Shown: positions 41,885 to 53,649, counted from the first letter of the stretch. The stretch: 64,000 nucleotides of DNA from Bactericera cockerelli (GCA_024516035.1 CM044967.1:20662260-20726259); one strand, 5' to 3'. Program-made: numbers and translations. Notes: generated from the sequence alone by a model not told the origin.

Positions 41885-42045
41885 GTAGCTACTCATTTTT
41901 CCTCACGAGGTATGAGTAGACCCCCGACATCCAACTACAGAGCAGAAAAAATCCTGATCTAATGGAGATCTAAACCAGGTCACCGTGCGTGCAAGCCGTA
42001 AGCGCTACCCACTACCCAGCACTTGGCCACGGTGACTACTTAGCT
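41885..42045 (-). mobile_element. SINE family D copy
   Basis: Minus strand: tagtcaccgtggccaagtgc, gcttgcacgcacggtgacct and ggtttagatctcc, then attttttctgctctgtagtt, ggatgtcgggggtctactca and cctcgtgaggaaaa. The body matches the copy at 51.6 kb. Confidence 0.65.
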
Positions 42046-42395
42046 ACTTACTATGTAAAGCATAATATACGAGTATTATATCTCACTAATAACTAATTTG
42101 AATAATAATTATCTGAAACAGAATTTGTAATCTAATTGACTTTTTTCCCCACTTCCCAATGATAGAAAAAATTATGCTGCAGAGAAAATTGCATTTAAAC
42201 TGAAAGAAAATACAACTAGACGTTCGTTCCTTTCTTACATGTGACGGCTACGTTTCTATGATTTTTTAACTAGTGGTTTTCACGTGCTTAAAAAAAATAA
42301 TGTTTCAGAGCCATTTTATTTCGTAGCCATGAAATAGCAGCTACTTAACTATAGACTCTTGTGGTCTGTACACTGTACAGTAGCTTGCTCATTCC

Positions 42396-42580
42396 GTTGT
42401 ATGCCTGCTCTCTGATGGGCGAGAGGTGACACAATACTTCCTATTTAGGTGCTGGATCAACACGAAGGTAATCCTTACAAACAACTGTAACAATTTATTT
42501 TGTCGGCTCTGGAGTTCGAATCCGGGACCTTCCACATCCGTATGGCAAACGCGTATTTTAAACGGTCATAAATTCGATCA
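42396..42580 (-). mobile_element. SINE family F copy
   Basis: gtgacacaatacttcctatt, ggtgctggatcaacacgaag, gttcgaatccgggacctt and atccgtatggcaaacgcgta; minus-strand tRNA-like head (loop ttgccat) at the right end. Confidence 0.6.
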
Positions 42581-44167
42581 GTAGAAGTCCAGTTTTCTTA
42601 CTCTCTTAGTTTTACATACATGGCGAGAAGAATCTTGAAAAACTGAATTTTCTCGGTCTCGACGGTTTTGGACACGCGAAATTCTAATGAATGGGTGAAT
42701 ACATTCCCTGGGCCTTGAGCTTTACTAGTTTTAAGTCTATACTAATGCAAGATTTAGGAAAACATCTGGCAACTCAGACTTGTGAACCGAGATCATCTGA
42801 ATATCTCAAACAACGGATCAGCAAGCTATCCAGAAGTGGAATGCGGCATGTGTCATGGGCACGGTGCCTCATTCTTCTGCTCTGGATAAGCTGTTTTATA
42901 TTCTATGATTCAAAAAAAATATTATGTTAATTTATTATTCTAAAAATATATAGTCTATATTATTAACTGTTAAAAAGAAATAATATCATTGCAGGTACTT
43001 ACTTATGAAAATCACCGCCGGACCATGATGTTCGTAATAATCGTAAGGATATTTTGTATAATTTGTATATCCTGACAGCAAGGGACATACAATAACCAGT
43101 TATATCTACGGATAAATGTACTGAATGAAACTTTTTTTTTAAAATGATTATCAATTTAAATTTACTTTTCGACAGTTTATTGGCCCATTTGGTGATTGTT
43201 TATAACTGATTTGTTAATACAGTCTTAATTTGACATAATTTTCTGCAGTTAAATTTTGCGGATATTTTTGTTTCCATAGAAAATTACTAAAAGCTATATT
43301 GCCAATTTCTATGGACAGGACATGTGAATATCACTACCAGAAGCCCACAGTGGGAAAATAAAAAACCAACCCAGAATTCTGTAAGAAATAAATAAAATTA
43401 ACCCCTAGAGAGGAAAAAAGAACTTGAAAAATCAGGATTTGAAGAGTTTGGTGTTCTGGAAAACCATTTCTTCTTCCAAGTCTTTTTTTTCTCATGAAAA
43501 ATATAAATTCCTGGGATTTTCAATTTATCCTTCTGTAGATATGGGGTGATTTTGGTTTTTTTCCTCTGTTGTCTTTGATTTTCACATTGTATTCCTAGTT
43601 AGTGTGTAAAACCACACTGTAAGTAGATTTCTTTGAGAAGAAAAATATCCGGAAATTTTATTTACAGAATGTATCTTTAACTTTAGTCCGGAATTAAATA
43701 TCTTTGCCTTTCCAAGTAGGTTTGGGAAAAAGCAAAGAGAATAAGTAAAATTTCAGCAAATGGGCGGATAATTGTGCCGGTAAGCTTACATTATAAACAA
43801 TACCTAAAGCCTTTACTGCTTGGGAACAACCTACCTTCTAACTTCTATCACGTCACTTCTAACTAATCCTGTGGAGAACATCACCAAACTTGATTGAACC
43901 CAAAAATACACCAGGAATTTGTTGTGAAGAAGGAATGAAAACATCAGGTGAGTCTCACATCGGATCTCTCTGGGTACTCCAAGTCTCCCCCTTCTCACAG
44001 GAACCCGAGCCAATCAGAGGCCTGTGAATCCCGGTTCCAGGCACCTACTACAAAATGGCTGAACGTATGCTACACGGTGCTCCGCAAGTAGTTTCTCTCT
44101 TTCCATCGGGACTCTGGAGTAACGTCTCCTCGTTTCTGCCCTCCGGGGATGTCAAGCAGATACACCG
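42581..44167. other. Intergenic, no gene
   Basis: AT-rich to 43.9 kb. 43.98-44.16 kb is GC-richer, with a short ATG frame (MAERMLHGAPQVVSLF) that ends within 45 codons; no domain and no clear donor. Confidence 0.4.
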
Positions 44168-44400
44168 GCCAGCGTCCATGCTGTGATGAATGCACCAGTC
44201 CTCTTAGGATCACCGAAGTTAAGCAACGTGAAGATTTCGTGATACTGGCATTTCGACCCAGCCCAGGCTAGGTGAGGTTTATGTGGGTATCAGGTTTGTG
44301 AGTTTCCTACGAATGGAGGGTAACACCCTCGTCATGATATGACCATGCAGTTGAAAGTGATGTTAAACCAAAAAACCAAAAAAACCAAAAAAAAAAAAAA
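44168..44400 (+). mobile_element. 5S rRNA-headed SINE, internally deleted head
   Basis: gatgaatgcaccagtcctc and tcaccgaagttaagcaacgt are 5S rRNA; the middle and C-box part is gone. The body reads gcccaggctaggtgaggtt, gaatggagggtaacaccc and gtcatgatatgacca; the tail is (ccaaaaaa)n and poly(A) to 44406. Confidence 0.75.
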
Positions 44401-44429
44401 AAAAAACAGATAAGGTTCCAGTTTGGCTG

Positions 44430-44810
44430 GGCCAAAAGACGTTAACTCAAAACTTTGATTCTCTTAACGGAGTTGGCGTTAGGAAGGGTTTCCAAATCCT
44501 GCTGAGTCCAATCCCGGGGTGGTTAGAATATTCCAACGAGAAATTCTGTTCTCTCCGAACACGTGAGGCTGGTCTTTCCGGCCCAACCCAGGCTGGATGA
44601 GGTTAATGTGGGTAGCTGTTACGATTCCCAACAAATGGAGCGTAAAACCCCCGTCCCGAATGATTCAAATGGTCACAATAGACCTCATTAGGTTGCAATA
44701 TCAATTGTATGGAGTTTCCACTGAAACCCTGCAACCATGACAGAAACGTCTTCGAAAGGTTATAATAATAATTCCCTGTCCGTGAGATAGGCACAGATAC
44801 CTGTATTACG
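44430..44810 (+). mobile_element. SINE family A, diverged copy plus unrelated 3' piece
   Basis: gttggcgttaggaagggt, acacgtgaggctgg, cccaggctggatgaggtta and aaatggagcgtaaaaccccc match the family A body. After it, cacaatagacctcattagg...gaaaccctgcaacc matches 60314-60374, so a second repeat is fused on. It directly follows a 5S-headed SINE (44168-44400). Confidence 0.6.
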
Positions 44811-45394
44811 GTGGTGAGAGATATTTATTTTGCAAGGAGGTGACCTTTCTTATTTTTGAAACTATGTACTCTTTTGTTTATTTTTCTTATGATCAAGATA
44901 CTAACGGAATGATTAATAGATAAAAAAAAAGGATAGTTCTCAATGGGACATGAGACCGCGTTCGCGGGGCTATCAAAAATTGTAATATTGTGATTTCCCC
45001 AGCAATATGCAATATTAGGTACAGTATTTTATTTGTCAGGTTAATTTTTCTTGAACTATTGTGGCCAATTGAAAACACTATGTTTTCATTACAAGTCGGC
45101 CATGCCTCGATAAACTTACACGCGCCTCATCGAAGTTTCTGTTTAAGGAACTGCGATGTGTCAAAACTGTTGAGTGACTTGGAGTCCTCAAAAAACATGA
45201 AAATAAAATATGTATAAACGATATTTATAATCCAATAAAAATTATATACCTACTTGTTAATTGGGTCACTTGCAACTGAAGATTTTAAGGTCTTTCGCGT
45301 TCGTTTTTTGTGGTTTTGATGGCGGAAACGGGGTTTTCTGATATATTTACTGCAGAATCAATCATTCACTAAAAATAACATTTGCAATTGTTGT

Positions 45395-45640
45395 TGTTGT
45401 TGTAACCAGCTTGGCTACAGCTGGGGGTCTGATGGTCTCCAGCCAAACTCAAGTGGAAAAGTTGGCTCGTTCTGAACCACATATTTCTATGTGCGATCAA
45501 CCATCGTGAGAACTTGGGCTTTTTCTTTTCTATCCATTAAACCCTGGGGAAACTGCAAGCTTTCGTCTGGTTTCTTGGGGTGGACTAGTCCGTTCTCTCT
45601 TTATAGTCCTCTAGCGAGACGTCCTCTTTCAAGATATCTC
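45395..45640 (-). mobile_element. SINE family B copy, opposite strand
   Basis: Begins with the inverse tail ttgttgttgttgtaacc, then cagcttggctacagctgg, gttggctcgttctgaaccac, catatttctatgtgcgatca and tatagtcctctagcgagac. The frame open across this stretch is a by-product. Confidence 0.7.
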
Positions 45641-46387
45641 CTTCATCAACATTTTGAAATTGTGTTAGGAACGGTTTTGATATTGGGAGTATCTACCCTA
45701 TTACTGATAGATTATTTGACTACTGATATAAATTGTTATCAATTGAACTTTTTTACCTACAGTTTTAATCTCAGTTTTCAAAAGTACAGCCTTTCCCTGA
45801 AAAATCATACAAATACTGTACCGGAAAAAGTTAGGAAGTTACTTTTGGAACACCTTGCGCTGTAAAATAATAACAGTGTATCGTAGAATGGTAGTTGATA
45901 TATTAGTAACAGCGATGATAAATAACACTTACCTGGAAAAAATATGGCCGAATGCATTCTAATAATGCTTAATGCTATTACTATTTTTTATTGAATAGGT
46001 TTCATTTTTGGAAGGAAAAGAGCGAGATACCTGGTCCCAGGCTAAATAGCTGCTAGCTGTCAATCACTCTGTGACTCATTCCTTTCCATTGTGAAGACAA
46101 CAATATCATTCTTGCTAGATTGAAGAACGTTTTTCCCTGACTCAACCATTGGTACGTAACCTACTTGGTCATCGACACAACTATTTTCAAGCAACTCCTC
46201 CTCACCTTTCATGTCTCAATAAAACAATACGAAAATGAAGATTTCTCTAAGGAAGAAAAGTGGGGTCCGTCTAACAGGGGGCAGAACAGAGAGACCTAAG
46301 CAGCTACAGCAAGCTGGCTCATTGCTAAGGGTTTCGCTTGACAGAGGAGAAAATCTAGACACGTAGTCATAGTGGCATCGGAGCCAA

Positions 46388-46550
46388 GGGGCTCATTCCA
46401 GAAAGCACTCTCACTCTCAAAATCCCCGAATCTCTTCAACTGGCTTATTTAGTTCAAATAAAGCACTTTCTGAATGCATTATTTAAAAATTGACGGTTGA
46501 AAGGAAGATTTTGGGATTTTTAGAATGCTTTCTGGAACGAGGCCCAAAAG
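46388..46550. mobile_element. Short MITE with ~20-bp inverted ends
   Basis: ggggctcattccagaaagca (46389) is inverted at tgctttctggaacgaggccc (46528-46547). ~160 bp, no ORF. Confidence 0.65.
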
Positions 46551-46680
46551 CCCACATTTAGGGAGAGATTAAGAGAGCCCACATTTAGGGAGAGATTAAC
46601 AAAGCCCACATTTCGGGAGAGATTAAGAAAGCCCACATTTAGGGAGAGATTAAGAAAGCTAACATTTAGGAAGAGATTAA
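46548..46680. repeat. ~26-bp minisatellite next to MITE end
   Basis: About five units of agcccacatttagggagaga + ttaaga. The last unit runs into the MITE terminus (ttaggaagagattaatagac), so the unit looks derived from the MITE end. Confidence 0.7.
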
Positions 46681-46790
46681 TAGACGTTTTGGTGAAATAC
46701 CCATGCGCGGATATAGCCCTCTTGTACTGGGGGGGCACAATCGCACAATATACCTAACTAGCGGGTTGCACCCGCCGCTTCGCAAGCCTA

Positions 46791-46792
46791 TC

Positions 46793-46838
<46 letters not shown>
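46791..46838. repeat. (AC)n microsatellite
   Basis: Continuous acacac... run of about 48 bp inside the 1.2-kb TIR element, followed by degenerate cac/tca repeats. Confidence 0.95.
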
Positions 46839-46840
<2 letters not shown>

Positions 46841-47400
46841 ATACACTCACACTCACAAACACATAGACACACTAATGTCAATATTTTTCGTGTCACCCAT
46901 CCATTTCTTGTCCTTACTGGAACTCAAGAATGGCTCATCAGAATTTCGCGATCAATATGTCAAATGAAGACTCCAGCCCTTGCAAAAACACTCTCGCTTT
47001 GAGTTGATAGTTCGTCACGACATATTTAGAAAAAAATGTCATTCAGGTCAAAAAAGCGTAAAATACTTTTTGTTTACCCATCCATTTTATGTCCTTACTC
47101 AACGTATCTCAAGAACGGCTCATCAGAATTTCGTGATTGATATCTCAAATGAAAACTTGAACTCTTTTTGAGTTAATATGCCGCCGCCGTGGCGCCGTCA
47201 CGACAAATTTTGAGAAAAAAAAAAATGTCATTTCGGTCGAAAAATGTGATTTTTTTGTGTCACCCATCCATTTTTTGTCCTTACCCCGTGTAGCTGAACC
47301 CTGGAGATATATTCCCTGATCCAAATGGACCTATAGGTAAAATTTCAGGTTTCTCGGACAATCTGTGTCGATTTGACAACTTTTTTATTTAGTTATTTCT

Positions 47401-47831
47401 TATTGGTCTTATAATTGGGAATTATTTTGGGTCCCGTGCCCCCCTAACTTATTGAGATCTTTTTTTTACGGGATTAGTCTTAGAATTTGGAATTATTTTG
47501 GGTCCCGTGCCCCCCTAATTTATTGAGATCTTTTTTTTTACGGGATTAGTCTTAGAATTGGGAATTATTTTGGGTTCCGTGCCCCCCTAACTTATTGAGA
47601 TATTTTTTACGGGATTAGTCTTAGAATTGGGAATTATTTTAGGTCCCGTGCCCCCCTAATTTATTAAAAAAATTTTTTACGAGATTAGTCTTAGAATTGG
47701 GAATTATTTTGGGTCCCGTGCCCCCCTAACTTATTGAGATCTTTTTTTTAACGGGATTAGTTTTAGAATTGGGAATTATTTTGGTGCGCGTGCCCCCCTA
47801 ACTCATTGAGATTTTTTTTTAACGGGATTAG
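47401..47831. repeat. ~74-bp minisatellite, six units
   Basis: Each unit holds acgggattagtcttagaatt, gggaattattttgggtcccg, tgcccccctaacttattgag and a poly(T) stretch. Units differ by a few substitutions and T-run length. Confidence 0.85.
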
Positions 47832-48018
47832 GTATAATGAAATTTGAGAAACACCGCTTACCGAAAAAATCTGGGGGGGCACGTGCCCCCCGTGCCCCCC
47901 CCTATATCCGCGCATGGAAATACCTCTGTTTCGCAAAGTCTCAATTTGCGTACTGTCTTAGATGGGGAAAACCAGTGCTAATTTATGAACTCAATTTCGT
48001 CTATTAATTTCGCCCTAA

Positions 48019-49374
48019 GTCTCAAAAAAAATTCTAGTGAAAATATAATATATATATGTACTTACTTAGTTATTTTGATAAGTTAATAAGTTCGTCTTGG
48101 TTATCCATTTCTTGACACATATTCGCACTTTTACACTTAAACACAAATTGAAATTTTAGGAAAAAAGAAATGATCATCATTTCTGGGTTATAGGGAAAAT
48201 AGAAAGTAGCTGTTACTTACATTTAGTGCCGACACCGATAGTTGACCTTATTTTCATAGTTTATAATGGACATGGACCCTATTCGTATGTAATACTGACC
48301 TAGCGGATCTCATGTGCCTTAACTCACGAAACTGATTAGAGTTACGGTATATACTGACCGACATGGTTGCAAACATTTCACACCGACACTCCAAACTAAT
48401 AAAAAAGTATTTTTCATGAATCTTTTGAGATAGTAGGTATCTAAGTAAAATATATAGGTAGGGAGAGGACATTTCTAATCTGCCAGAAAAGACTAAGCAC
48501 TACTTAGGTATGTACCTATGCAATTTTTAAATTTCGAATTAATTAATCACCGTCACTATACTTGGTTAAAATCTTAAAATCACATATTTCATCGAATTGC
48601 TCACAACTGTTCTAATCAACACACTCAACTGCTTCGGCTAAGAAACAAAATAAAAATGAGGCCTATTTTTTATATTATTAAATAAAAAAAATAAGGTACG
48701 GCACGAGAAAATTTACAAACCCCCTTCCCTAGCTTTTTTTTATAGAGCCGAAAAAAGGGATTATCCAAAAACGAAAGGGTGATTTAAAGCATAACCGAGA
48801 ACCCTATTACACAGAAGTATATAGACCTATGTACATGTGTGGCCTATATACTGTCACAAGCTCGTAGGGTTAAAGAACAGAAGGGATTTTCCAGCATCTG
48901 TCTCGAGTAACTTAGTGTCCCTACGTGTGTCGAGCTCATGCCAAGAAAATCAAACAGTGATTCAAGTGAAAACCCTTCCAAAAATAGTTCATTTTAAAAT
49001 CGCCATATTTTGAAATGGAGAGGGGGGGATATGTTGGGACAATAGTATATTTTAAAATAATAATATGACTGGGTTCAAATTATTTGTCAAACCAGACACA
49101 AATCGGAACAGTAGCAAATTCTTTGCGGATTTACAAAATGTACAAAATTAAAATTTCAATTCTGAACAAGATTCATGATAATTCAGAAAAGAAAACAAAA
49201 AGAGATACTTATTTGTGTTATTATGTCACAATTTTTAGTGGGTAGCATCGACAATACGAGAACTAATGCTAATAATCATTTCTCCAACCAACCATCATAT
49301 TCCAAAATTAATCTCGTAATGCCGCCAACGGTCGTTGCCCACTCTATAACTACCCGAAAAGTCCTCAGGAGGCT
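48019..49374. other. Intergenic, nothing recognised
   Basis: AT-rich with short unconvincing frames on both strands. No repeat with definable ends. Confidence 0.5.
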
Positions 49375-49490
49375 ATGGTAAGTCCCAACATCCAAAGTAC
49401 TGAGCCGAAAAATTACAGCTCAAGTGGATTCGAAACCAGGTCACCGTGCGTGCAAGTCTGGTGCTCTATTCACCACGGTACCTACTATTT
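49375..49490 (-). mobile_element. SINE family D copy
   Basis: Minus strand: taccgtggtgaatagagcac, cttgcacgcacggtgacctg and gtttcgaatccac, followed by gctgtaatttttcggctcag. Confidence 0.6.
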
Positions 49491-50126
49491 GAGATGTGGC
49501 GCGCTGTGATTAGTGGAAAGTCCGACTTCAGAGATAATCTTCTCAGTCTTCGTTGAACATAATCTGACTTTATCATGGATAAATAAGTAACCTATCCCCT
49601 GAAGTAAGCGGTTCCGGGGGACAACTATTTAAATAAATAAAAAACCTGTGCCCTAAAATCGGCCATATTCGATGGTTTTAACACAGAGTAAATCACAGCA
49701 ATACCAAATCAATAGCTTTTCTTCTTACATGCTTTTGAGGGTAATAATGTTAGCCATATTGTATAATCTGTTAGGGGTCAGATTTATTACCCATGAGATA
49801 TAAGTTATGACACCTTCATTTACTTATTTCTTCATGATTTTATAATCTGGCCCTAAATCATAGATCGGAACCTGCTCCAGCTACAACAACCCATCATACC
49901 TATCTCACATCTTACAAGTCACATAGAAAACAGATAATCAAGTGTGACCAAGAGAACACACGAGAGCTCCACTGGATGTTGATTATTGATCCTAACTTGG
50001 AGCTAGGAATGATCTCACGGAAAGAAAGCCTCATTGCCTCTGTTTCAGGTTTCAGGGGCGTAGTAGAGGTGGTCATGGTGGTTAAGGCGTGATCCAGGTG
50101 GCATAGGGATCCGTTAGTTCAAATCT

Positions 50127-50262
50127 TACTAGCTTGATCGATAAGGTGGCGGACTTGTAATATGGAGGTCGGTCGTTCAAATCTCAAGTTAAGCAAAAAA
50201 ATTGTAAAGCGAGTTTGAGTAGTTGTGACGATTGTAATCAACACAAATGTGATAATTAACTA
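50127..50262 (+). mobile_element. SINE family C copy
   Basis: ctagcttgatcgataaggtg, gcggacttgtaatatggagg, tcggtcgttcaaatctc and gcgagtttgagtagttgtga. An older tRNA-like stretch (aggatccgttagttcaaatc, ~50060-50126) precedes it. Confidence 0.65.
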
Positions 50263-50869
50263 ACTTAGTTCAAATCCCACCGAATGGATTTTTTAGCTAA
50301 AATTATCAATCTATTATTTTCAAGTTTGTTAATTTAAATGTGAAGTTCTAATTTGAATATTATTTATATAATTGCTACAAAGTGTTGGAAGAGGATTTTC
50401 AAGTACAAATATAGCAGGATAAATTTAATAAGGGTCTGAAAATTTGTCAGGAATCGTTTCGTGTATTCAGAACTAACAAAAAATGATTTTCTAATTTCCA
50501 CTGTTGACGGAAAAGGTTCCTGAGCTCGAAAAATATACCATGGAAATCCTTACGATTAAATCTTTCGATGGAGCTAATTAAAAAATAGATGCAAGTGACT
50601 TAATGTCACGAGTAAAGAAAATTCAACTTGCAGCTTTATTTTATTTACTAACGTAACTAAGTAAAGGGTTACATTATTATTGCAATTATTAAGAAGGTAT
50701 GGTTTTTTTTTTTAAACAGAGTTCCTACCGTGTTAAAAACCTGCCTTTGAATAGAATTGATGGGAATGAAAAAAGAGAAATCAATGAGAAGACTGTCAAA
50801 GAAGAACATTAGAATGGAAGATATATTATGTATGTACCTGCCTGTAATGTACCAGTGTACCTATACGGC

Positions 50870-51570
50870 TATGTACGAGTTCGGTGCGAAAAATAAAAAA
50901 ATGTTTGAGTTGGGTCCCCTCTAAAAAAGGTCATGTATGAATTCGGTCCGATTGAAAAAAGGTCATGTATGAATTCGGTGCCCTGGTACCTGGCCTGATG
51001 ATCAGGTAATTATAGTATTTTTTTCCTCATAGGCATGGCCTTCAATGTATTTTACCTAACCCTATATAAAACCGAGGCATGGCCTACATTGTATTTTACC
51101 TAACCCTACTATAAATATAAACCCAAGGCATGGCCTTCAATGTATTTTACCTAACCTACTATAAAAGCGAGGCATGGCCTACATTGTATTTTCCCTAACC
51201 CTACTATAAAACCAAGCATGGCCTTCATTGTATTTTGCCTAACCCTACTATAAACCCAAGGCATGGCCTTCATTTTATTTTACCTCACCCTACTATAAAC
51301 CCAAGGCATGGCCTTCATTTTATTTTACCTAACCCTACTATAAACCCTAGGCATGGCCTTCAAGGAGGAAATGGATAGTCTTGCTGAATTTAACTGTCTA
51401 CAACATAATCTATACTAACTTAATAACAGCAGGATTAATACATTATAAACAAACAATCAATCTATAAATCATTAAGACCGCACCGAACTCGTACATCACC
51501 TTTTCTAGGCGGCACCGAATTCATACATGCGAAAAAGGTGCGGGTAATCTTCGCACCGAACTCACCTTTT
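50870..51570. repeat. ~45-bp minisatellite bracketed by inverted repeats
   Basis: Core 51033-51370: about eight units of aggcatggccttcaatgtat + tttacctaaccctactataa. Left flank has gtacgagttcggtgcg and catgtatgaattcggtgcc (twice); right flank has the inverses cgcaccgaactcgtac and ggcaccgaattcatacatg. The whole may be a foldback element with an expanded core. Confidence 0.75.
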
Positions 51571-51587
51571 GCCACCTAATACCTAGT

Positions 51588-51735
51588 CAGTAGTCACCGT
51601 GACCAAGTGGTGTAGCGCACTGGGTTTGCACGCACAGTGACCTGGGTTCGAATCCCAGATGGGTAGAACATTTTTTACTCTATGTATTTTGGATGTCCGG
51701 GGTGAAATCATATCTCGTGAGGAAAAATGAGGAGT
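51588..51735 (+). mobile_element. SINE family D copy
   Basis: agtcaccgtgaccaagtggt (A-box side), gggtttgcacgcacagtgac, ggttcgaatcccagatggg (B box), then the body actctatgtattttggatgt and tatctcgtgaggaaaaatga. Confidence 0.65.
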
Positions 51736-52526
51736 TATTTTACGAATATCTTAAGACCAGTGGCAGCATTACCAGATAATGAAGAAAATAATTTGAAAAG
51801 TAAAGGAGGTTCTTAGTAATGCTGCGCTACCCACACCAATTGTGAAGAGGTCTTGTGCATTTAGCCTCGAATATCAAACAACTAGCTTGGACGGTAATGG
51901 TTTTTGAAAAATAATGAAAACAAAATTAACGGCTCTTTAACTTTTTTACTATTTCGTACAAGGGTGCTACTGAAATAGAGAGAAATTATTTTCATTGGCA
52001 CGGCCAAAAATGTAGAAAAAAGTTCCCTTGTTGCTGTTCTTCTTCGTTTTAATAATGTTAAATTGTTAAATAGAACATTATTAAAAATAAAATGGATTTT
52101 TCCTCTTATTTTGATTTTAAGAGGGTCAAAATCATGTTGCAAATAAAATCCCTACAATCTAGGTAAGTATTGTACGTTCACGTTTTTTTTTTCTTCTTGG
52201 GGTTGAAAAATCGCGTTTTGCTTGATTTTAAACTGGGGTTTATGAACGTTGCTAATTTTCTTCACTGTGTATTACGTGTAATTCTGTTGTACTTTCAAAA
52301 GGGTGATATAATAGTAAAAAAATAATAATGGGCTTAGCGATTTTTTTTTTCATTTGTAGCTTTTTTCTCTTAAATTTTTAACAGGAAGTGCTCCTGTCTT
52401 TTCAGTTCCAGTCACCATGTATTCTCCTTTGTCTCTGTAACAACACGCTGCCGACGCCATGCAGTCTGGTAAACCAGCCAGTGCGAGGGTCCGTCTGCTC
52501 TAATTTAAATCTTTTATTGATTTAAA

Positions 52527-52803
52527 TCTCTGTATATAAAACTCAAATCTGTGCGTGTCTAACTGACTATGTCCTCTTAGGAGTTGTCTGTTTACAATAC
52601 CACAGTCCAAAAGGTAACAGATATTGAAATTTTCATGAGAGTTGACCCCCCATGAACCACCGTCAAACTACCTGGAAAATTATCAAAATTAAAATATCTA
52701 TTACCATTTTCAAGATATCGGGATTTTCTGGTCCAATAATGTATTAAATAGGACGGCCACGGGCAATAACCTCAACGGCAACAAAGTGCCGGGATTCAGC
52801 TAG
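52527..52803 (+). mobile_element. Short Helitron-type element
   Basis: Starts TCTCTGTATATAAAACTC after an A, ends with hairpin cggcaacaaagtgccg, then ggattcagCTAG before a T. 277 bp, non-coding. 5' TC, 3' hairpin-CTAG and A|T site all present. Confidence 0.72.
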
Positions 52804-53173
52804 TGGTTTATATTTTTCACTTGTGTAATATGTACATTGTACAATCTTTGCTTCTTAAATATCTCGAGCAGTCGGTACACAAATCAAACAAACGAACTTC
52901 TGTTGACAATGTTTTGGAAGCCCTGGTCTATGACTAGCTAGCGTTCTTATAGACTTTTCTTGGAAATTTCTTCATTGTTACTTGTAATGTACGTAATTGA
53001 TGAAAACACAATTTTAAATATTTATCCTTTACTTTAGATTTTGCACGACAACTTCCACACAAGGGATAAGTAGTTTGAAAATTAACACATTAAATAATTT
53101 AAGACAGTAAGCAAAAATTAGAAAATATCAAAAATATATTTTGAAAATAAACATAAAATGAAACAATAATTAC

Positions 53174-53640
53174 ATGATCCGCCAAAAAGAGCCACTCAAA
53201 ATATCTAGTCTGGCTGGGCAACGTTAAACAGGGAGAAGACCAGTGTCTCGCTAGAGGACTATAAACAGAGAACAGACTAGCCAAACCTGACAAGCCAGGC
53301 TAGCTTGCAGTTTCAAAAGGGTTTAATGGCTTATAAAAAAAGTCCAAGTTCTCATGATGGTTGATCGCACATAGAAATATGTGGTTCAGGACGAGCCAAC
53401 TTTGAAATAAAGTTGGCTGGAGACCATCACTCCAGCTCCAGCTGTAGCCAAGCTCGCTACAACAACAACAACAACAACTCAAAATATCTAGTGGACGGAT
53501 TCGACTTTCGAAAATGCTATACGTGTGCCATATCAAGGGAGAATCATTTTCTGCTGTTTTTCTTTGTCTCAAAACAGGGCCGAAGATATCGTAAATTTCA
53601 TTTAAGAGGATTTTGTGGGTTCAACGCCGCTTTCATCTGC
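53174..53640. mobile_element. Tc1-like MITE, left arm, interrupted by SINE B
   Basis: gatccgccaaaaagagccac (53178-53197) is the MITE end; the sequence resumes after 53491 with gtggacggattcgactttcg and aaaacagggccgaagat, comparable to the MITE at 6959-7527. Confidence 0.65.
53209..53476 (+). mobile_element. SINE family B copy nested in MITE, 15-bp target duplication
   Basis: It interrupts a Tc1-like MITE: actcaaaatatctag occurs at 53194-53208 and 53477-53491. The insert starts tctggctgggcaacgtta and ends in (aac)n. The long duplication and simple tail show that this family is a retroposon. No clear tRNA or 5S head is seen, so its promoter type is open. Confidence 0.85.
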
Positions 53641-53649
53641 ATGGTCATA

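Larger units (their letters stand above)
46701..47917. mobile_element. 1.2-kb DNA element, 16-bp perfect TIRs, 6-bp target duplication
   Basis: ccatgcgcggatatag (46701-46716) is exactly inverted at ctatatccgcgcatgg (47902-47917); aaatac flanks both sides (46695-46700, 47918-47923). Inside are an (AC)n microsatellite, a Helitron-like end on the minus strand (acccgctag, 46756-46775 region), repeated gtcacccatccatttt segments and a ~74-bp minisatellite. No transposase ORF, so it is non-autonomous. The superfamily is not assigned. Confidence 0.75.
46668..48018. mobile_element. MITE family 1 copy carrying a nested 1.2-kb element
   Basis: The left end ttaggaagagattaatagac (46675-46685 region) and right end cgtctattaatttcgcccta match the family. 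Between them aaatac is duplicated around a 1217-bp insert (46701-47917); the MITE interior resumes with cctctgtttcgcaaagtctc. Confidence 0.7.

Noticed and set aside
44054..44190. First exon of a host gene (MAERMLHG...)
   Set aside because: Frame closes within 45 codons, no donor of quality, and it runs into the 5S-headed SINE.
45491..45865. 124-codon ORF
   Set aside because: It crosses the SINE B copy on the opposite strand and ordinary AT-rich sequence; no domain.
46666..46896. Cys/Val-rich ORF
   Set aside because: Produced by reading the (AC)n microsatellite on the minus strand.
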